DNA of 64,000 nucleotides from Molossus alvarezi. Its lineage: Eukaryota; Chordata; Mammalia; Chiroptera; Molossidae. The stretch covers positions 91,264,501-91,328,500 of the forward strand of contig CM073885.1 in the NCBI GenBank assembly GCA_037176705.1, read 5' to 3'. The translations under genes were made by a program, and so were the position numbers. The notes under the pieces were generated by a model. It worked only from the letters and a program-made list of their open reading frames with translations. It was not told the DNA's origin and searched no databases. Shown here one piece after another: positions 12,001 through 24,775 of the stretch. Numbering within the stretch: position 1 is the first letter of the stretch; each line of letters begins with the position of its first letter.

Positions 12001-13770
12001 AATAAAGAAATAAAAAATGCAATCACTTCAAATGATGCAATAAATGACAGCCATCTTGTAGAACAGAAACTAATAAACACATAAGTCTGCTCTAAGGTAA
12101 AACTGAGACTAAAAAAGAAATCTCAAAATATTTTTAGCATAATTGAAAAAAATTGACAGAAATACTAAAGAAAAGAAAACTTTGTGTAAATCATACATTT
12201 CAGTATTAAAGTCATTAGAAACTTTTCTTTAGGTTTCCACTGGTCTTAATTTATTATAGGTTGCTGAATGAAGCTTTACAGAATTAAATTCAGATTAGAA
12301 AAAAAGAAACATTTCTGAATACTAAATTCAATCTAATGTAATAATGATTATCATTATGTACAAAGTATGAAATTTTATCCTTTTGCATTACTTGTCATTC
12401 CATTTTTGCTTTTGGGTTTATACTGGGTAATAAGTTGGTTTTATTTTTTGCATTGCTTTGTAATAGAATGTTCTTGCTGGGTTAAAATAGTCCTCTCATT
12501 ATTCTGCAGAGTAATTCAATGTCGGGACTCTTGACTGGGAATATGAAGCTATAACTTCTTTTCCATATATAATCAACTCTCGGTTATCTCAGACTGGGCT
12601 ATCCATACTTCAGGGAACTTTGCTTCCACATTTATCAAGAGCACTTGCAGTATATGCTCTGCTAAAAGAACATATTCAGATATATTATTATGATTTTGGT
12701 TGATCCAGTTGTTCTTCCTATTTTTACTTTACAGTCAGGCTTCCTTGTAGTAGCAATACAGTATAATGACTTAACAACCTGTGCTTGCCACAGGGACATT
12801 GAGAGAGAGTAGCTCTGATACTGAGTGCTCCTGGGCTCCAGTTTAACAAAGTGGAGGCAGCCAGGAACAGCTCAAGGAATTCAGAATGGAAAACATATAT
12901 ATCATCCATATTCTATTGCCTCCTCAAGTGAGAAAACATGTATGAAAACACTATAAATTATAAATAACTATTCCAATGTATTCCACAAAATAAGCATAAG
13001 CTTCCTCCGGAATTAGATGACATTACAGTGTAATGGAACAAGCACTCCTTCGGGAAACATAAGATCTAGGTCTGTGACTCTCTCCTACAGAAGATGTACT
13101 TAACCTGTGAGAGCAATATTTAACTCAACAGCTCTTGTTTGTTCTTGCTTAGCCTTGGTTCCCCCTTTTCTTTGTACAACATTCTGACTTTCCTTTGAGG
13201 AACTCCTCCTCCCCCGAGTTCCTGTGTTCAGGGTGGGGCTGACCCCACTTCCCTTGCCCAGTTGGTGGGCTCAGGACACAGACGGACCAATAGTCTCAAT
13301 GATGTTTCAGGCAAGAACTATAGCTGCAGTTATTGAAATAGAAATACTAGATGTCTGGAGTGGCTGGTAGCTATATTTTCTTTTTGTGGGAAATATCTAC
13401 CTGAGAGAAATCAAACAAAACAGATGAGGCATCAAAGAGAAGATGACTGACCTAGTACCCTGAGGTTGTCATTTGTTGTGCAGCCGTAACTAGGGAATGA
13501 ATACTATACTCTGGGCAGCGTGGGTCAATAACTTACCTTTTTATGTTTAACCTACTTCAAATGTCCTGTTAAATGTTCAAATTTTAAATGAGGATAATAG
13601 TGTACTGTAATGCATAGTAGTGGACATGTTGTGATGTTTTATGCAAAGTAAGCAAAATAAGAAAATAAAGAAAAAATAAAATCGTTATCAGATTTAGCTT
13701 AAAATGTTTTAAAATAAATAAATGGATACATATTATATGTTTAGTAAAATCTAAGTCTGTGTATAAAATT
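12001..13770. other. Unique sequence, no gene recognised
   Basis: No coding frame or RNA gene seen. A GC-richer patch at about 13190-13310 (CTCCTCCTCCCCCGAGTTCC, later CAGTTGGTGGGCTCAGGACA) may be an old LTR or DNA-element fragment, but I could not assign it. Confidence 0.45.
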
Positions 13771-13771
13771 T

Positions 13772-14168
13772 ATTTTTTTATTTTTTTTAGATTTATTGGT
13801 GTGGCATTGATTAGTAGAATCATATAGGTTTCAAGTGTACATTTCTATGATACATGATCTGTATACTGCATTGTGTGCCACCATTCAAAGTCAAACCATC
13901 CTCCCTCACCATATATTTGGCTTCCTTTACCCCCTACCCAAACCCTCCCCCACCGCCCTTCCCTCTGGTAATAACCACCATACTATTGTCTGTGTCTATG
14001 AGTTTCAGTTTTATATCCCACATATGAGTGAAATCATGGTTCTTCGATTTTTCTGACTGACTTATTTCACTTAGCATAATATTCCCAAGGTCTATTCATG
14101 TTGTCAAAAATAGCATTACTTCATCTTTTCTTATGGCCGAGTAGTATTCTATTCTATAGATTTATTTA
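13772..14168 (-). mobile_element. LINE-1 3' end fragment
   Basis: Starts with a T-rich tail on the plus strand, followed by inverted LINE-1 3' UTR and ORF2 3' end, including GACTTATTTCACTTAGCATA and CCGAGTAGTATTCTATT. It is 5' truncated at about 14168. Confidence 0.85.
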
Positions 14169-14184
14169 ATTATAAACTTGTATA

Positions 14185-14427
14185 GCCCTGGCTGGTTTGG
14201 CTCAGCAGTTAGAGCGTCAGCCTGTGGTCCAGAGAGACCAGGGTTCAGTTCCTGCTAAGGGCACATACCTCGGTTGCAGTTTGTCCCCGGCCCTGGATAG
14301 GTCTTACAGGTGGCAGCCACTCGATGTGTTCCTTTCACATGGATGTTTCTCCCTCCCTCTCTCTCTCTCCCACTCTATCTGAACAAAAAATGGAAAAATG
14401 TCCTCAGGTGAGGGTAAAAAAAACCCA
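14185..14427 (+). mobile_element. VES SINE
   Basis: Head starts GCCCTGGCTGGTTTGGCTCA; CT-rich middle; A-rich tail. Flanked by an 11-bp duplication with one mismatch: AAACTTGTATA (14174-14184) and AAACTAGTATA (14428-14438). Inserted just beside the truncated end of the LINE-1 fragment. Confidence 0.93.
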
Positions 14428-14438
14428 AAAACTAGTAT

Positions 14439-15094
14439 AAAAATAATTTGATCTTCTAGGTAACAATTATTTTCCATGCATTAGCGTATGATTGTTCTTA
14501 ATTTAAGTTAACGATAGAAATTTTCTTTCATTATAATAATGGTGAACTAGGCGCTATCTCTTGAATTAGATGTTCCTTTCAAAGTTTGGACAACCACCTT
14601 CAAGTAGGTTATTAGGAATTAAAAAGAGACATTTCCATAAAACATGATTTTTATTAAAGCACTGAGGAAATGGTAATTTAGTTTAGCATTTTTTCTACCT
14701 AAAAAGCAAAAGGAAGCAACAGTAAATTTCCCCTTGACCTGTATCTTCCTTAAGAACTTCCTTTTCATCTTTCCTTATTGTACAGTCTAGCTCTCAGAAA
14801 TACTGATGTGCACGTTTTCACTTCACCGATTCCAGATCATGTCTTCATCCAATGAATGTAATTACAAAGTTACATGAACAGATTTTAATCTTCACCTTAA
14901 AGGAACTGTCTGCTTCACATGACACTGTTTGTTTAAATCTTTTGGTGTCTCTGCCTCTCTTGCTTCTGAGAAGACAAGCAGCTACACTGGAGAACCCACT
15001 AGACCAAAGAACGGTGGGTAGCATCTAGGAGCTGAGGCCAGTGAGAAACTAAAGCCATTAGTCCTAAAAGCACAAGACCAATAGCTACTTGAGT
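14439..15094. other. Unique sequence
   Basis: No gene, RNA or repeat recognised. Confidence 0.45.
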
Positions 15095-15957
15095 TTAAAA
15101 GAGAATTGTTACACACCTATTAGAGCGCTGACAGCGTTGAATGCTGACAAGGATGTGGAGCAACAGGGCCTCGCGTATGTTGCTGGTGATAATGAAACAT
15201 GATATAGCCATTTTGAAGATAGTTTGGCAGTTTCTTACAAAATAAAACAGTGTTATCATACAATCCAGCAATTGCACTCCTTGGTATTTACCCTAAAAAG
15301 TTAAAAATGTATGTCCCCACAAAAACCTGGGTGTGGATATTTATAACAGCTTTGTTCATAATTGCCAAAACTTGAAGCAACCAAGATATTCTTCAGTAGG
15401 TGAATGGATAAAATGTAGTACATACATGCAATAAAATAGGATTCCATGTTTAAACAAAAAAAGAGTTTTTAAGTCATTAAAAAATGGACGTAACTTAAAT
15501 GCATATTACTAACAGAAAGAAGCCAATGTGAACAAGCTACATACTGTGTGATTCCAATTATATGACATTCTGGAAATGGTGAAACTATGGAGAGAATAAA
15601 AAGATCCGTGGTTGCTAGGGGTTGGTGGGAAAGTGGAGGGATAAATAGGCTGAACACAGATGATTTTGGAGGCGGTGAAATTACTGTGTATGATACTATA
15701 ATAACAGATACGTGCCATTATACATTCATTCAAACACATAGAGTATGCAAAACCAAGAGTGAACCCTAATGTAAGTTAGGGACTTGGATAATCATGATGC
15801 GTCAAGCAGTTTCGATGGTAACAGATGTACAATGTGGTGAGGAAAATTGATAATGGGGGAGGCTATACATGTGTGGGGGCAGGAGATATATGGAAAATAT
15901 CTGTTCCTGCCTCTCAATTTTGCTTTGAATCAAAAACTGCTCTTTAAAAAAATAAAA
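15095..15957 (+). mobile_element. Old LINE-1 (L1M-type) ORF2 end and 3' UTR
   Basis: Plus-strand order of ORF2 3' landmarks (AATCCAGCAATTGCACTCC, AGCAACCAAGATATTCTTCA, TGAATGGATAAAATGTAGTA), then a 3' UTR with GTGGTTGCTAGGGGTTGG and the terminal CTCTCAATTTTGCTTTGAAT followed by an A-rich tail. Diverged, with no open frame. Confidence 0.85.
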
Positions 15958-16289
15958 AGCATTAAGAATTTTAAAAATTTGTTTTCCAGGCAAGAGTCTA
16001 ATGAAAATTTAGCCCTGGTCAGAACCTTGATTATATTCTTTCAGAGGATCCAGTCAAATTGTGTCCAGCATCCAGATTCACAGATATTGTGAGATAACAA
16101 ATTAATGTTTTTAAAGCCATTACATTTGTGGTAATACTGCTATATAGAAATAGCTAACTAGTATAGATTTTAGCGTCTTCCCTCAGTGACTCAAATACAT
16201 TTGAAATTGAGTTTTCAAATGATTACTTATAATTGCTTAGATGACAAATTTCTACCTGAGGTGAAATGATAATGATATTAAATTGGTTA

Positions 16290-16405
16290 CACTCCATTAT
16301 TCACAACACTCTTATAGTCTTAATCTACACAATATCTCTGTGAGGCAGACTGGTCTTTATTTTATAATTGTGAAAAGGAAGATGCACCTAATAAGTAGAA
16401 AGATA
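16290..16405 (-). mobile_element. MIR fragment
   Basis: CTTAATCTACACAATATCTC and GTGAGGCAGACTGGTCTTTA resemble inverted MIR core sequence. Short and diverged. Confidence 0.4.
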
Positions 16406-16739
16406 AAAATTAATGCCAGGTATTATATTATAATCAAATAGCTCGGAATACATATTAAATGTCAAAATTGGTGCAAGAAAAATAAAAATTGTCAATAGAT
16501 CATATAAAATGGAATAGACAAATGCAATTTGCAAAGATGCCCCTTCTAAGAAAACAGAGCTCTATATGGTATCATAGATTGAATCCACAAAGAATTCAAA
16601 TAATAGTTTATATAATAGTTTACTTCTGATTAAGTCAAGTTGCTCCAATAAATCAAAAAGAATAAAAACTGGCCAGGTCAATTTTTAAAAACTGATTACT
16701 ACTGATATAACACTAGATGGGGAAGTTACAATAGAGGCA

Positions 16740-19130
16740 AAATTTAGGGTACTTTTGATTAAATCCTTTGATATAAAAACTCTAAATAAAATACTAGTAC
16801 ATAAATTGATAGCAATTTTAAAATTATGAATCGTGATTAAGTAGTATCATTCCAAGAAATGTATGGTTGGTTTAACATCAGAAAATGTATTAATATAATT
16901 TATTATAATAATCATCTAAAAGATAAATATTAGACAATTATCCCACTCAATTTAGGGAAAAAGCATTTAATATGGCTCAGTAATTATTTATGATGATAAC
17001 TCTTAGCAAGCTACTAATGAAAGAAAATGTCTTCAACCTGATAAAAACTATGTACCAAAATTCTACAATCAATTTATATTTACTGGAGACACTTTAGAAG
17101 TTTTTCTTTAAGTTTAGTTCTAATGGTCAAGGTCAATGCAATAAAGATAGAAAAAAAATATGAGATTTAAGACTTGGAAGGAAAGTCAAGACAATGGACA
17201 TTATTTTGTAATGATATGATTATCTATTTATAAAAATAAATAAAAAACACTAGAATAAGCTTTGAGGATAAAAATCAAACCTATAGATAACAATAACGTT
17301 TATCTTTGGTTAAGCAATAATCAAGAGTAAAATATAATAAAAATAATGGAACAATAATAAAACATAATAAATACTAATGATAGCTAACTTAAAAATAAAA
17401 CAAGATTTTAATAAAGAAAAACTTGGACTGAGATACAAGGAAAGCTAAATAAATGGAAAGATAGTCCATGTTCTTCAACAGGATAATATGTTATAAATAT
17501 ATAAGTTCTTCTAAAATTTCAAACAGTACTTCAATTAGCATTTTAAGGACTCTACATATTTACTTAAATTTAAAGTAAATTTAAATTTTATAAAAACTCT
17601 TTATTAAAAAATTTGAAGCTAATAACAAATTCAACATTAAAAAGTGAGAATGGGACTTTTTTTTTTTTTTTTTACCAATATTATGAATCATTTAAGGAAT
17701 AAGATAAAATATATATTAGTATTCATGCAAAATATAAAAATCTAAATGAACACAATAGAAGTTTATAAGCACATACCTGTATGTATGTAAATTAAATATT
17801 CAGTCACATGAAGCCATAAATCAATACAGAGAGCATAAATTGTTGAGTATATGGTGTTCAGTACATGAATAAAATTATATCCAGATCCCTTACCAACATC
17901 ATATACAAAGATCAACTTGGCTACATTAAAAAACCTATATGTTTTACAAAACACTGATGAAATAAATAAGAGAGCATCTCAATAAATAGACAGATGTTTC
18001 ATGTTTATGAATGGCAGATTCAATATTGTTAGGAGGACAATTCTTCTGAACTCAATCAATTGATTCAAAATATTTCAATCAAAATCTCTGCGAGCTGATT
18101 TGTAGATATTGACAAAATGATTCTAAAGTTTATATGGAAAGGCAAAAGACTTAGATTATCCAACACAATGTAAAGAATAAAGTTGGAGAACACACACTAC
18201 ACAATTTTAAGACTTTCTAGAGCCTGGCTGGTGTGGCGCAGTGACTGAACATCGACCCATGCACCAAGAGGTCATCAGTTTGATTCCTGATTAAGACTCA
18301 TGCCCTGGTTGTGGGCTCAATACCCGGGGGGGTGGGGGGGCATGCAAGAGGTGGTTAATCGATGTTCTCTCTCATCAATGTTTCTCTCTCTCTCCTTCTC
18401 CCTTCCTCTCTCTCTAAAAATCAATAAGGAAAAATAGTTTAAAAAAAACTTTCTAGAGAGCTACAATAATCAACACACTTGGTATTGGTGAAGAAACACA
18501 GGTGAACTGAACAAAACAGAAAGTCCAGAAATAGACCCACACAAATATAGTTAAATGATATTTGGTAAAGATTCAAAGGCAATTCAATGGAGAAAGATTT
18601 GTCTTTTAAAAAATGTGATCCTGGAAATGGGATGTCCACATAAAAAAATTTTTAAAAAGACCCCAGAATAATCTTTATCTTTTAGTTGAAATAGAACATT
18701 AGACCCAAATGTAAAATACAGAAGTACAAGTCTTCTAGAAGACAATGTAAAAGAAAGTCTAGATGACTTTGTGACTCTTCTAGATAGAAACCAAAATATG
18801 ATCCATTAAAGAAAATTTGTAAGTTAAACTTTAGTAAATTAAAAACTTCCTCTCTGAAGAAACACTGTCAGAAAAATGAAAAGATAAGCCATAGACTGGA
18901 AGAACATATTTGTAAAACACATATCTGATAGAGGACTTGAATCCAAAATATACAAAGACAGAGACATCTTAAAACTCAACAAAATGAAAACAACCCAATT
19001 AAAAATGAATAAAGGATATGGGCAGACATATCAACAAAAAAGATAAACAGGGGGCAAATAAGCATATGAAAAAATTTTAACATCATGTGTCATTAGGAAA
19101 ACGCAAATTAAAATAAGCACATAATGAATA
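16740..19130 (+). mobile_element. Old LINE-1 ORF2 remnants, split by a SINE
   Basis: Heavily decayed plus-strand LINE-1 ORF2. Recognisable pieces include CATTCCAAGAAATGTATGG then TTTAACATC near 16850-16880, AAGCATTTAATATGGCTCAG near 16962-16981, and a better preserved downstream part (GAAATAGACCCACACAAATA near 18529; TAAAACTCAACAAAATGAAA near 18970). The segments at about 17440-17520 and 17990-18060 resemble the same stretch of ORF2, so two copies or a local rearrangement may be present. A poly-T run at 17659-17676 is unexplained. A VES SINE at 18223 interrupts it. Confidence 0.72.
18223..18447 (+). mobile_element. VES SINE within old LINE-1
   Basis: Head CCTGGCTGGTGTGGCGCAG and the 'CCATGCACCAAGAGGTCATC' module define the second VES type; the tail is A-rich. 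Flanked by an exact 11-bp duplication ACTTTCTAGAG (18212-18222 and 18448-18458). A G-rich run occurs within it at about 18325-18340. Confidence 0.94.
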
Positions 19131-19985
19131 GATAGTTAATATATTTGTATATTAAAATGTACCTTGAAAACTTAAGAATGGGGGTGAAAATCAATATAAA
19201 CTAGACTTTTGAATTATTTTTATCAATCATCTTTATGAATATGAAATGCTGATTTGCTTGTGAGAGTTTGATTAATGAGATAAAAGAAACCTAATTTTTT
19301 ATCACTGACTTTTTAAGTCATATACAGAATCAACAAAAGGTTAAGCTCTTCCAGAGAATGCAAGTTACAAGTAAATGAAAAAAAAAAAAAAGTAAAAAAT
19401 TCATTGCTAGTGAATGAAAAATGGTATAATAACTAAGAAAAATAGCTTGGCAGTTTCTGACAAATGTGAACATAGTCTAACCATAAGAACCAGCATTTGT
19501 GTTCCTATTTATTCTTTTAAAAGGAAAAGATTAAGATGGAGAGATTTGAAAGTAGCTATTCAACAGCTTAATTGTACAAGAAACTAACCAAGCCAGGAGG
19601 GTTTTATATGAATTTAAAAAAATCACTAATATGATAAGCCATCCTCACAAAGACAAAAACTCAGGAAATTAATTAAATGACCCCTTCCTTCTTTTGTTTT
19701 CTTTAAAACGTTTTTCAAAAATGTCATTAGGTTTCATTCATAGTTTTAAGAATGATTCATCATTGTAAATCATCTTTTTGGCAGTTATTAATTTTTAAAT
19801 GACTACTTGCATAGACAAATGATTATTTATGTTACACCAGCAACAAAGAAGATTGATGTGATTGAATTTATTAACTACTTTTTCAGTTGATGTTTGCTAA
19901 ATAAAATAACTGCTTTTAGTAACTACCTCAGTCTTACTTGTTATATATATATATTTAACAAAGAAATATTATGTATTTTCCATGT
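19131..19985. other. Unique sequence
   Basis: AT-rich, with a poly-A run near 19378-19391 that may be the tail of the LINE-1 to the left. No gene seen. Confidence 0.4.
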
Positions 19986-19989
19986 AGCT

Positions 19990-20127
19990 GGGAGAAAAAA
20001 GAGTGGAAAACGAGCTTCCATGACTGTTTATATCCTTAAAGATAAAATGCAAACTCAGACAAGACAAAAAAGACCTTCGATGATCCAGCCAGTGCTTACC
20101 TACTTCTGTTCTAGAATGTCACTGCCT
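19990..20127 (+). mobile_element. Possible ancient LINE fragment
   Basis: AAATGCAAACTCAGACAAG, then GATGATCCAGCCAGTGCTTACCTAC, resembles the '…TGATCTGGCCCCTGCCTACC…' stretch common to ancient L2/CR1-like LINE remnants. Low certainty. Confidence 0.35.
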
Positions 20128-20362
20128 TGACCCTTGATATTTTGGGCACATAATGCTTTGTTGTGAGGGCTGATTCTGTGCACTAAAATTCTAGCAGAAC
20201 CCTGGCCTCTACCTATTAGATGCTGGTAGCAAAACAAAACAAAACAAAACAAAAAAACCTATCTTCCCACCCCTCACTCCAGTGTGACAAACAAAAATGT
20301 CCCCAGTTATTGCCAAGTGTACCCAGGAGGACATATCATACCCAGGTGAGAATCGCTGCTTC
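20128..20362 (-). mobile_element. MER20 (hAT miniature element) with AAAAC insertion
   Basis: Inverted MER20 landmarks: GCTTTGTTGTGAGGGCTG, ACCCTGGCCTCTACCTATTA, AAAATGTCCCCAGTTATTGC, ending near GGTGAGAATCGCTGC. An (AAAAC)n run at about 20229-20257 is inserted in the middle. MER20 is a non-autonomous hAT element without coding capacity; some copies act as enhancers or insulators in placental mammals. Confidence 0.75.
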
Positions 20363-20384
20363 CAGGTTTATCTTCCATGATTAT

Positions 20385-20743
20385 TCCTGCATTAGTTTTC
20401 TTTTGCTGCCATGATAAAGCCACAGCTTTGTGGCTAAAAATAACATCAATTTATTTTCTCACAGCTCTGTAGATAGAAGTCTTTATTGACTAGGCTGATT
20501 TCTCTACCCCTGGTTTCACAAGAATAAAAATAAGATCTTGGCCAGTTGGGTTCTTCTCCGAAGGTTCCGAGAATAATTGGCTTCCAAATTCTTGCAAATT
20601 GTTGGCTATGCCGGTGTTGTTGTGCATCATTTGGAAAGATAGCTGATTCAATTCCTGGTCGGGGCACATACCCAGGTTGTACACTCGATCCCTGGTATGG
20701 GGGCATGCAGGAGGCAACAGATCAATGTTTCACTCTCACATCA

Positions 20744-20780
<37 letters not shown>

Positions 20781-21225
20781 TATCCCTTCCTACCTCTCTA
20801 AAAATATACATGAAAATATTTTTTAAATTGTTGGCTAAATTTAGTTTCTTTCATCTATAGAGCTGAGATCTTCATTTCCATGCTGGTCATTTTCAGCTTT
20901 TAGAAGCCATCTATATTCCCTGGCTGTTGTTTCTCTTCTTCAAAGCCAGCAACAGTGAGTCAACTACTCATGCATCACATTTCTTTCTTCCCCTTTTGCC
21001 TCATTGCTTGGCTGCATCTCTCTGACTCCAGCTGGAGAAATTCCCCTGCTGTCAATGGCTCAAAGAATTAGATTTATCCCACCAAATAATCCAAGATAAT
21101 GTCTCCATTTTCAGGAATATAATCTTAATTACATCTACAAAGTCCCTTTAGGCAGCACCTAGATCAGTACTTGAATAAATAATCAAAGTATACAAATCTT
21201 GGGGGAACATCTTTATAACACTGCC
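20385..21225 (-). mobile_element. MLT1-like solo LTR, interrupted by a SINE
   Basis: Begins ATTAGTTTTCTTTTGCTGCC, then CAATTTATTTTCTCACAGC, and after the SINE continues with TCTTCAAAGCCAGCAACAG, CCAAGATAATGTCTCC and TTGGGGGAACATC. This order matches the inverted LTR of mammalian MaLR (ERVL-related) elements. It is an old noncoding LTR remnant with no internal retroviral genes. The exact subfamily is uncertain. Confidence 0.55.
20608..20824 (+). mobile_element. VES SINE with degraded head
   Basis: The body (GATTCAATTCCTGGTCGGGG, GGGGGCATGCAGGAGGCAAC, long CT run) is clear, but the tRNA-like head is shortened. Flanked by an exact 12-bp duplication AAATTGTTGGCT (20596-20607 and 20825-20836), which makes the insertion certain despite the damaged head. 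Confidence 0.92.
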
Positions 21226-21334
21226 TTTTATAACACCCCCACCTTAAATACTAAGATCCAATCAATGGAATGACTTATAATTCCGAAAACATGTTTTCTT
21301 AAGCTTCTGAGTTGTCATAGCTCCTGGCCCAATT

Positions 21335-21525
21335 CCCTATTTTCACTTGACTCATCCTTCAATGTGGTGGTCAAATATAAGCTCCTGGGAGCCTCTTCTG
21401 ACTATACCATGAGAATTCTGCTCTCATCTGAATCATAGCACTTAACACATTCCACTGACTTTATCTACCTAATTAGTACATAGAGTGAAAATTCAATGAA
21501 TGTTTGTTCAATCAATAAAAGTCTA
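21335..21525 (+). mobile_element. L2 LINE 3' end
   Basis: GGGAGCCTCTTCTGACTATACC, ATCATAGCACTTAACACATTCC and CAATGAATGTTTGTTCAAT follow the order of the L2 3' region in plus orientation. Confidence 0.55.
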
Positions 21526-24500
21526 GCTACATGAAGGTTTGCCAGAAATGCAGAGCCTTTAAAGAAAAAAAAATCCTATGCATTTTGAAGATTACTTCAA
21601 TATTTCTACCCATTATCAAATATTTTCAAGTACTTTACCTAAATCCATTATTAATATGTGTTTTATCCTTACATATGGCATCTGAAGAATCTAGTGCTAT
21701 TCGGAATCTATCTGAATCTCAAGATTTAGGACTTTAGAACTGGGCAGTATAAGTTTGGACACTTTCTATTGATAAATTGGATATTGTCTTTATTTTCCGG
21801 ATGATTTCATTGAAACAAGGCTCCTCATTCTATCTGCTTCTCTTTGGTCCAACCTGAGACTGAAATTAAAGGTCATATTTTCTTATTAATGTATCCCAAC
21901 CCTGCTCATTGCTTTGTTTGTATATAAAACTACAGTCGTGGAACAGATCAAATCTTACATTCCTGCTGGAGACTTGTCTTACAGAACTAATTTTTAAAAA
22001 TTCTTTTGAATTTTATTATGTAGGAACAAGACAACAAAAAGCTATTTCCCATTGTTGTTGTTTTTCCTCTTCCCTTTCCAAAAAAAGCTCAGTCCAAGAG
22101 CCATTAGAGAGGTCCAAGAGTGAAGAGACTGACCCCCAGAGAGTGTGGTTCACAGTGAAGTTTCAGAGCTGGATCAGAGTTGGGAGGGTATCCATGCAGG
22201 AGGCTGGCTGAGCATAAGATGTTGGTGCCATCTACAGTATTATACAAATACAAATCAGGTTTAAATAACTGTGGTGAATAAATAAGTCATATAAAGGCAA
22301 CATACAAGTTTAGTAACTTGAGAGAGCCTCATGTGCCTGGTAATTGAAAAAAGATTTAAAGATAAACAAAGCCAAGTATCCTCCTAGATTAAAATACCTT
22401 AATAGTTTTCTCACTTTCCCTGGTGGCTACTTGCATGAAAAAACACTTAGACTGAGACTGGGTCTGCAGGAAATGCCTCCACTGGTGATACCTTGAAGAA
22501 GACTCTGATTCTAAGTACCATGAGACTTATTTGACATGAAGAGATGGTGCCAACCATTCCATCAAGTGTTAGTGTGCTAGCTGATTATTCCATCATGAGC
22601 TCATGCTATAAAATGGAGAAATAGGGAAGCAGTGTGTGTATTCCAATGAATTCAACAATATATGATTTCTATGTCTTGAGATGTGTTTAATTTTCTAATA
22701 TTTTCTGACCATGCCTCAGAATTAAATCATTTAAAGAAAGTCTTTATGACAATATCTCAGTATCACTCAAGGGACTTGCCATGCCATTCCCTGAGATTCA
22801 CCTAGACAACAAGCACATCTCTTCAATAATTAAATATTTTTATGCACAAAGAATTAGGAAATAAGCAATGATCAATTGCCATAGCTTAAACCAAGCCATG
22901 GCTCTGCAGTGGGCTTAAAATAGCACTGCAAAATAAGTTCAGTGTTTACCTGTATGACTTCAGGCATCTATGCATTCCGGTGCTTCCCAGAGAATCTAAA
23001 CAGTGCTACTGATGTAGAAGACATTGAACAAGTAACTGATGTATTAACTGAAGTGAAATAAACTCAAGCTTTAAAATTTTTTTTCTTAAATGCTGCTATC
23101 TAGCTTATAGGAGGATAGAATTGTCTGCATCTTGTGAAATGGACACTAATGTTATTTATACCTCAAACTTGATCTTGGGAGAACACAGCCAGGAATGCGA
23201 CATTCCTCTCATGATAAATCTTATCATATAATACAAGGTTCCACAGATCAACCTTCCCTTACCTTTTCTTCTTCTTCTACCTATTATTAGATTAACATTG
23301 ATATAAATGATACCTTCAGAAATCATACTGTATAATCTAGAGCTTTGCCTCATTTGAAAGCCAGATTGGCTTGATAAATAACAACATGCACATAAAAATG
23401 ATTTATGCATCTCAAAAAAAATAAAAACTTAGACATTTTAGTATCTCAACAGAATTTATAAATGTGGCAATTTTTACTGTGCATTATCAGGCAGTAGGAA
23501 CAACAGTATATTCTGGAAGTGAATTCTACAGAATGGTATGACAATTACTGTTATATATCTCAGCAATCTTCTAATAAATAATATGAGTCTTGTTTGCATT
23601 TATCAGAGTGATCTTTAAGCAAATACCCATGTGAGGAAGAAATCTTGCATATTTATAAGAGTAAATTTACATATAACTACACATAAAATATTCTGCTCCT
23701 TTGTAAAATACTTCTTTATAATTTCCATTAAAATCATCATGTAATTATACCAGAGATACAAACCTAACAAAAATTATGCCAAGCATTATTAGAGGGAGTG
23801 TTTTTTAATTACAAGGGCATCTGTTCTGTGAGAATTTTTTGGTTTTAATTTCTGTTACATAAAAAAATACAAAGAGAGAGAGAGAGAAATTAAGACTTTG
23901 TCCCTTGCAAAGGACTATGTTTAAAGGTCACACATCAAAATTATTTTTAAACTGTGGTGAAAGTCATGATAATAAAGTATTAAATTGTATATATTACAAA
24001 TAATAAACAGAGCTATACAGAAAGAGGGAGGTTCTATTATAGCCCAGGGGTATAAAAAGAACTATGTCATAAACACATAACATTGTTGATGCTTCAACAA
24101 ATACTCAGTCTTTCACTCAGCAAGCTTTTTACTGAGTGTTTCCTATTTTTCAGCCCTTATGCTGGGAATATTAAGATGAATTCCTGAATGTCACAGATTC
24201 CACTCCAAGAAAGTTGCATGGATAAAACAGAAAAGTAAATAAAAATTGATTTACTATCTAGGATACTTAACCCAGTGATTTAGTCAAGTGAAGACAGTCT
24301 TGAAGGTCTAGTTAGAAGGGTCAAGAAAATATAAAGGAGAACATTCTAGGCAGAGGGAAAAATGTGTTAGAAGGTGGTAACAAAAAATATAATATCAGGA
24401 AATTATAGAAAGTTGAGTCTGTCAGGAGCTTAGGGTCAACAAGGAGGAGATACAAAGGCAAAGATGGAGAAACAGAGCAGATGTCATCGCAAGAATCTTG

Positions 24501-24598
24501 GCTTTTGTTTCAAAGAATATGAGGGTGGTGCTGATATAGTATTTTAAGCAGATGATTGTCATATTAAGATCTATGTTTTAGAAAAAATTTTCTTCTAA
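21526..24598. other. Unique sequence
   Basis: No coding gene, RNA gene or young repeat recognised in about 3 kb. A short (GA)n run lies at about 23874-23888. Confidence 0.45.
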
Positions 24599-24599
24599 G

Positions 24600-24762
24600 C
24601 AATGTAGTGTCTGGATCATCAGCATCACCTGGAAACGTGTTGTAAAACCAAATTCTCAGATGCTGCCATAGTCCAGACCTACTATGGATCCAACAGCCCA
24701 CGTTTTAGAAAACCCCTCAGTGACTCTGCTACACACTGGCGTCTAAAAACCAGTGGTTTCAG
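24600..24762 (+). mobile_element. MER5A (hAT miniature element)
   Basis: Landmarks in order: GGATCATCAGCATCACCTGG, CAAATTCTCAGATGCTGCC, AGACCTACTATGGATCCA, and an ending near CAGTGGTTTC. This is a diverged but typical MER5A, a non-autonomous hAT element. Confidence 0.72.
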
Positions 24763-24775
24763 AGAATGCAATGGT

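Noticed and set aside
17659..17676. Poly-T run as the tail of a minus-strand retroelement
   Set aside because: Sequence to its right does not resemble an inverted SINE or LINE 3' end, so no element could be defined.
20385..21225. Possible endogenous retrovirus with genes
   Set aside because: Only LTR-like sequence is present; no gag, pol or env reading frames or second LTR seen.
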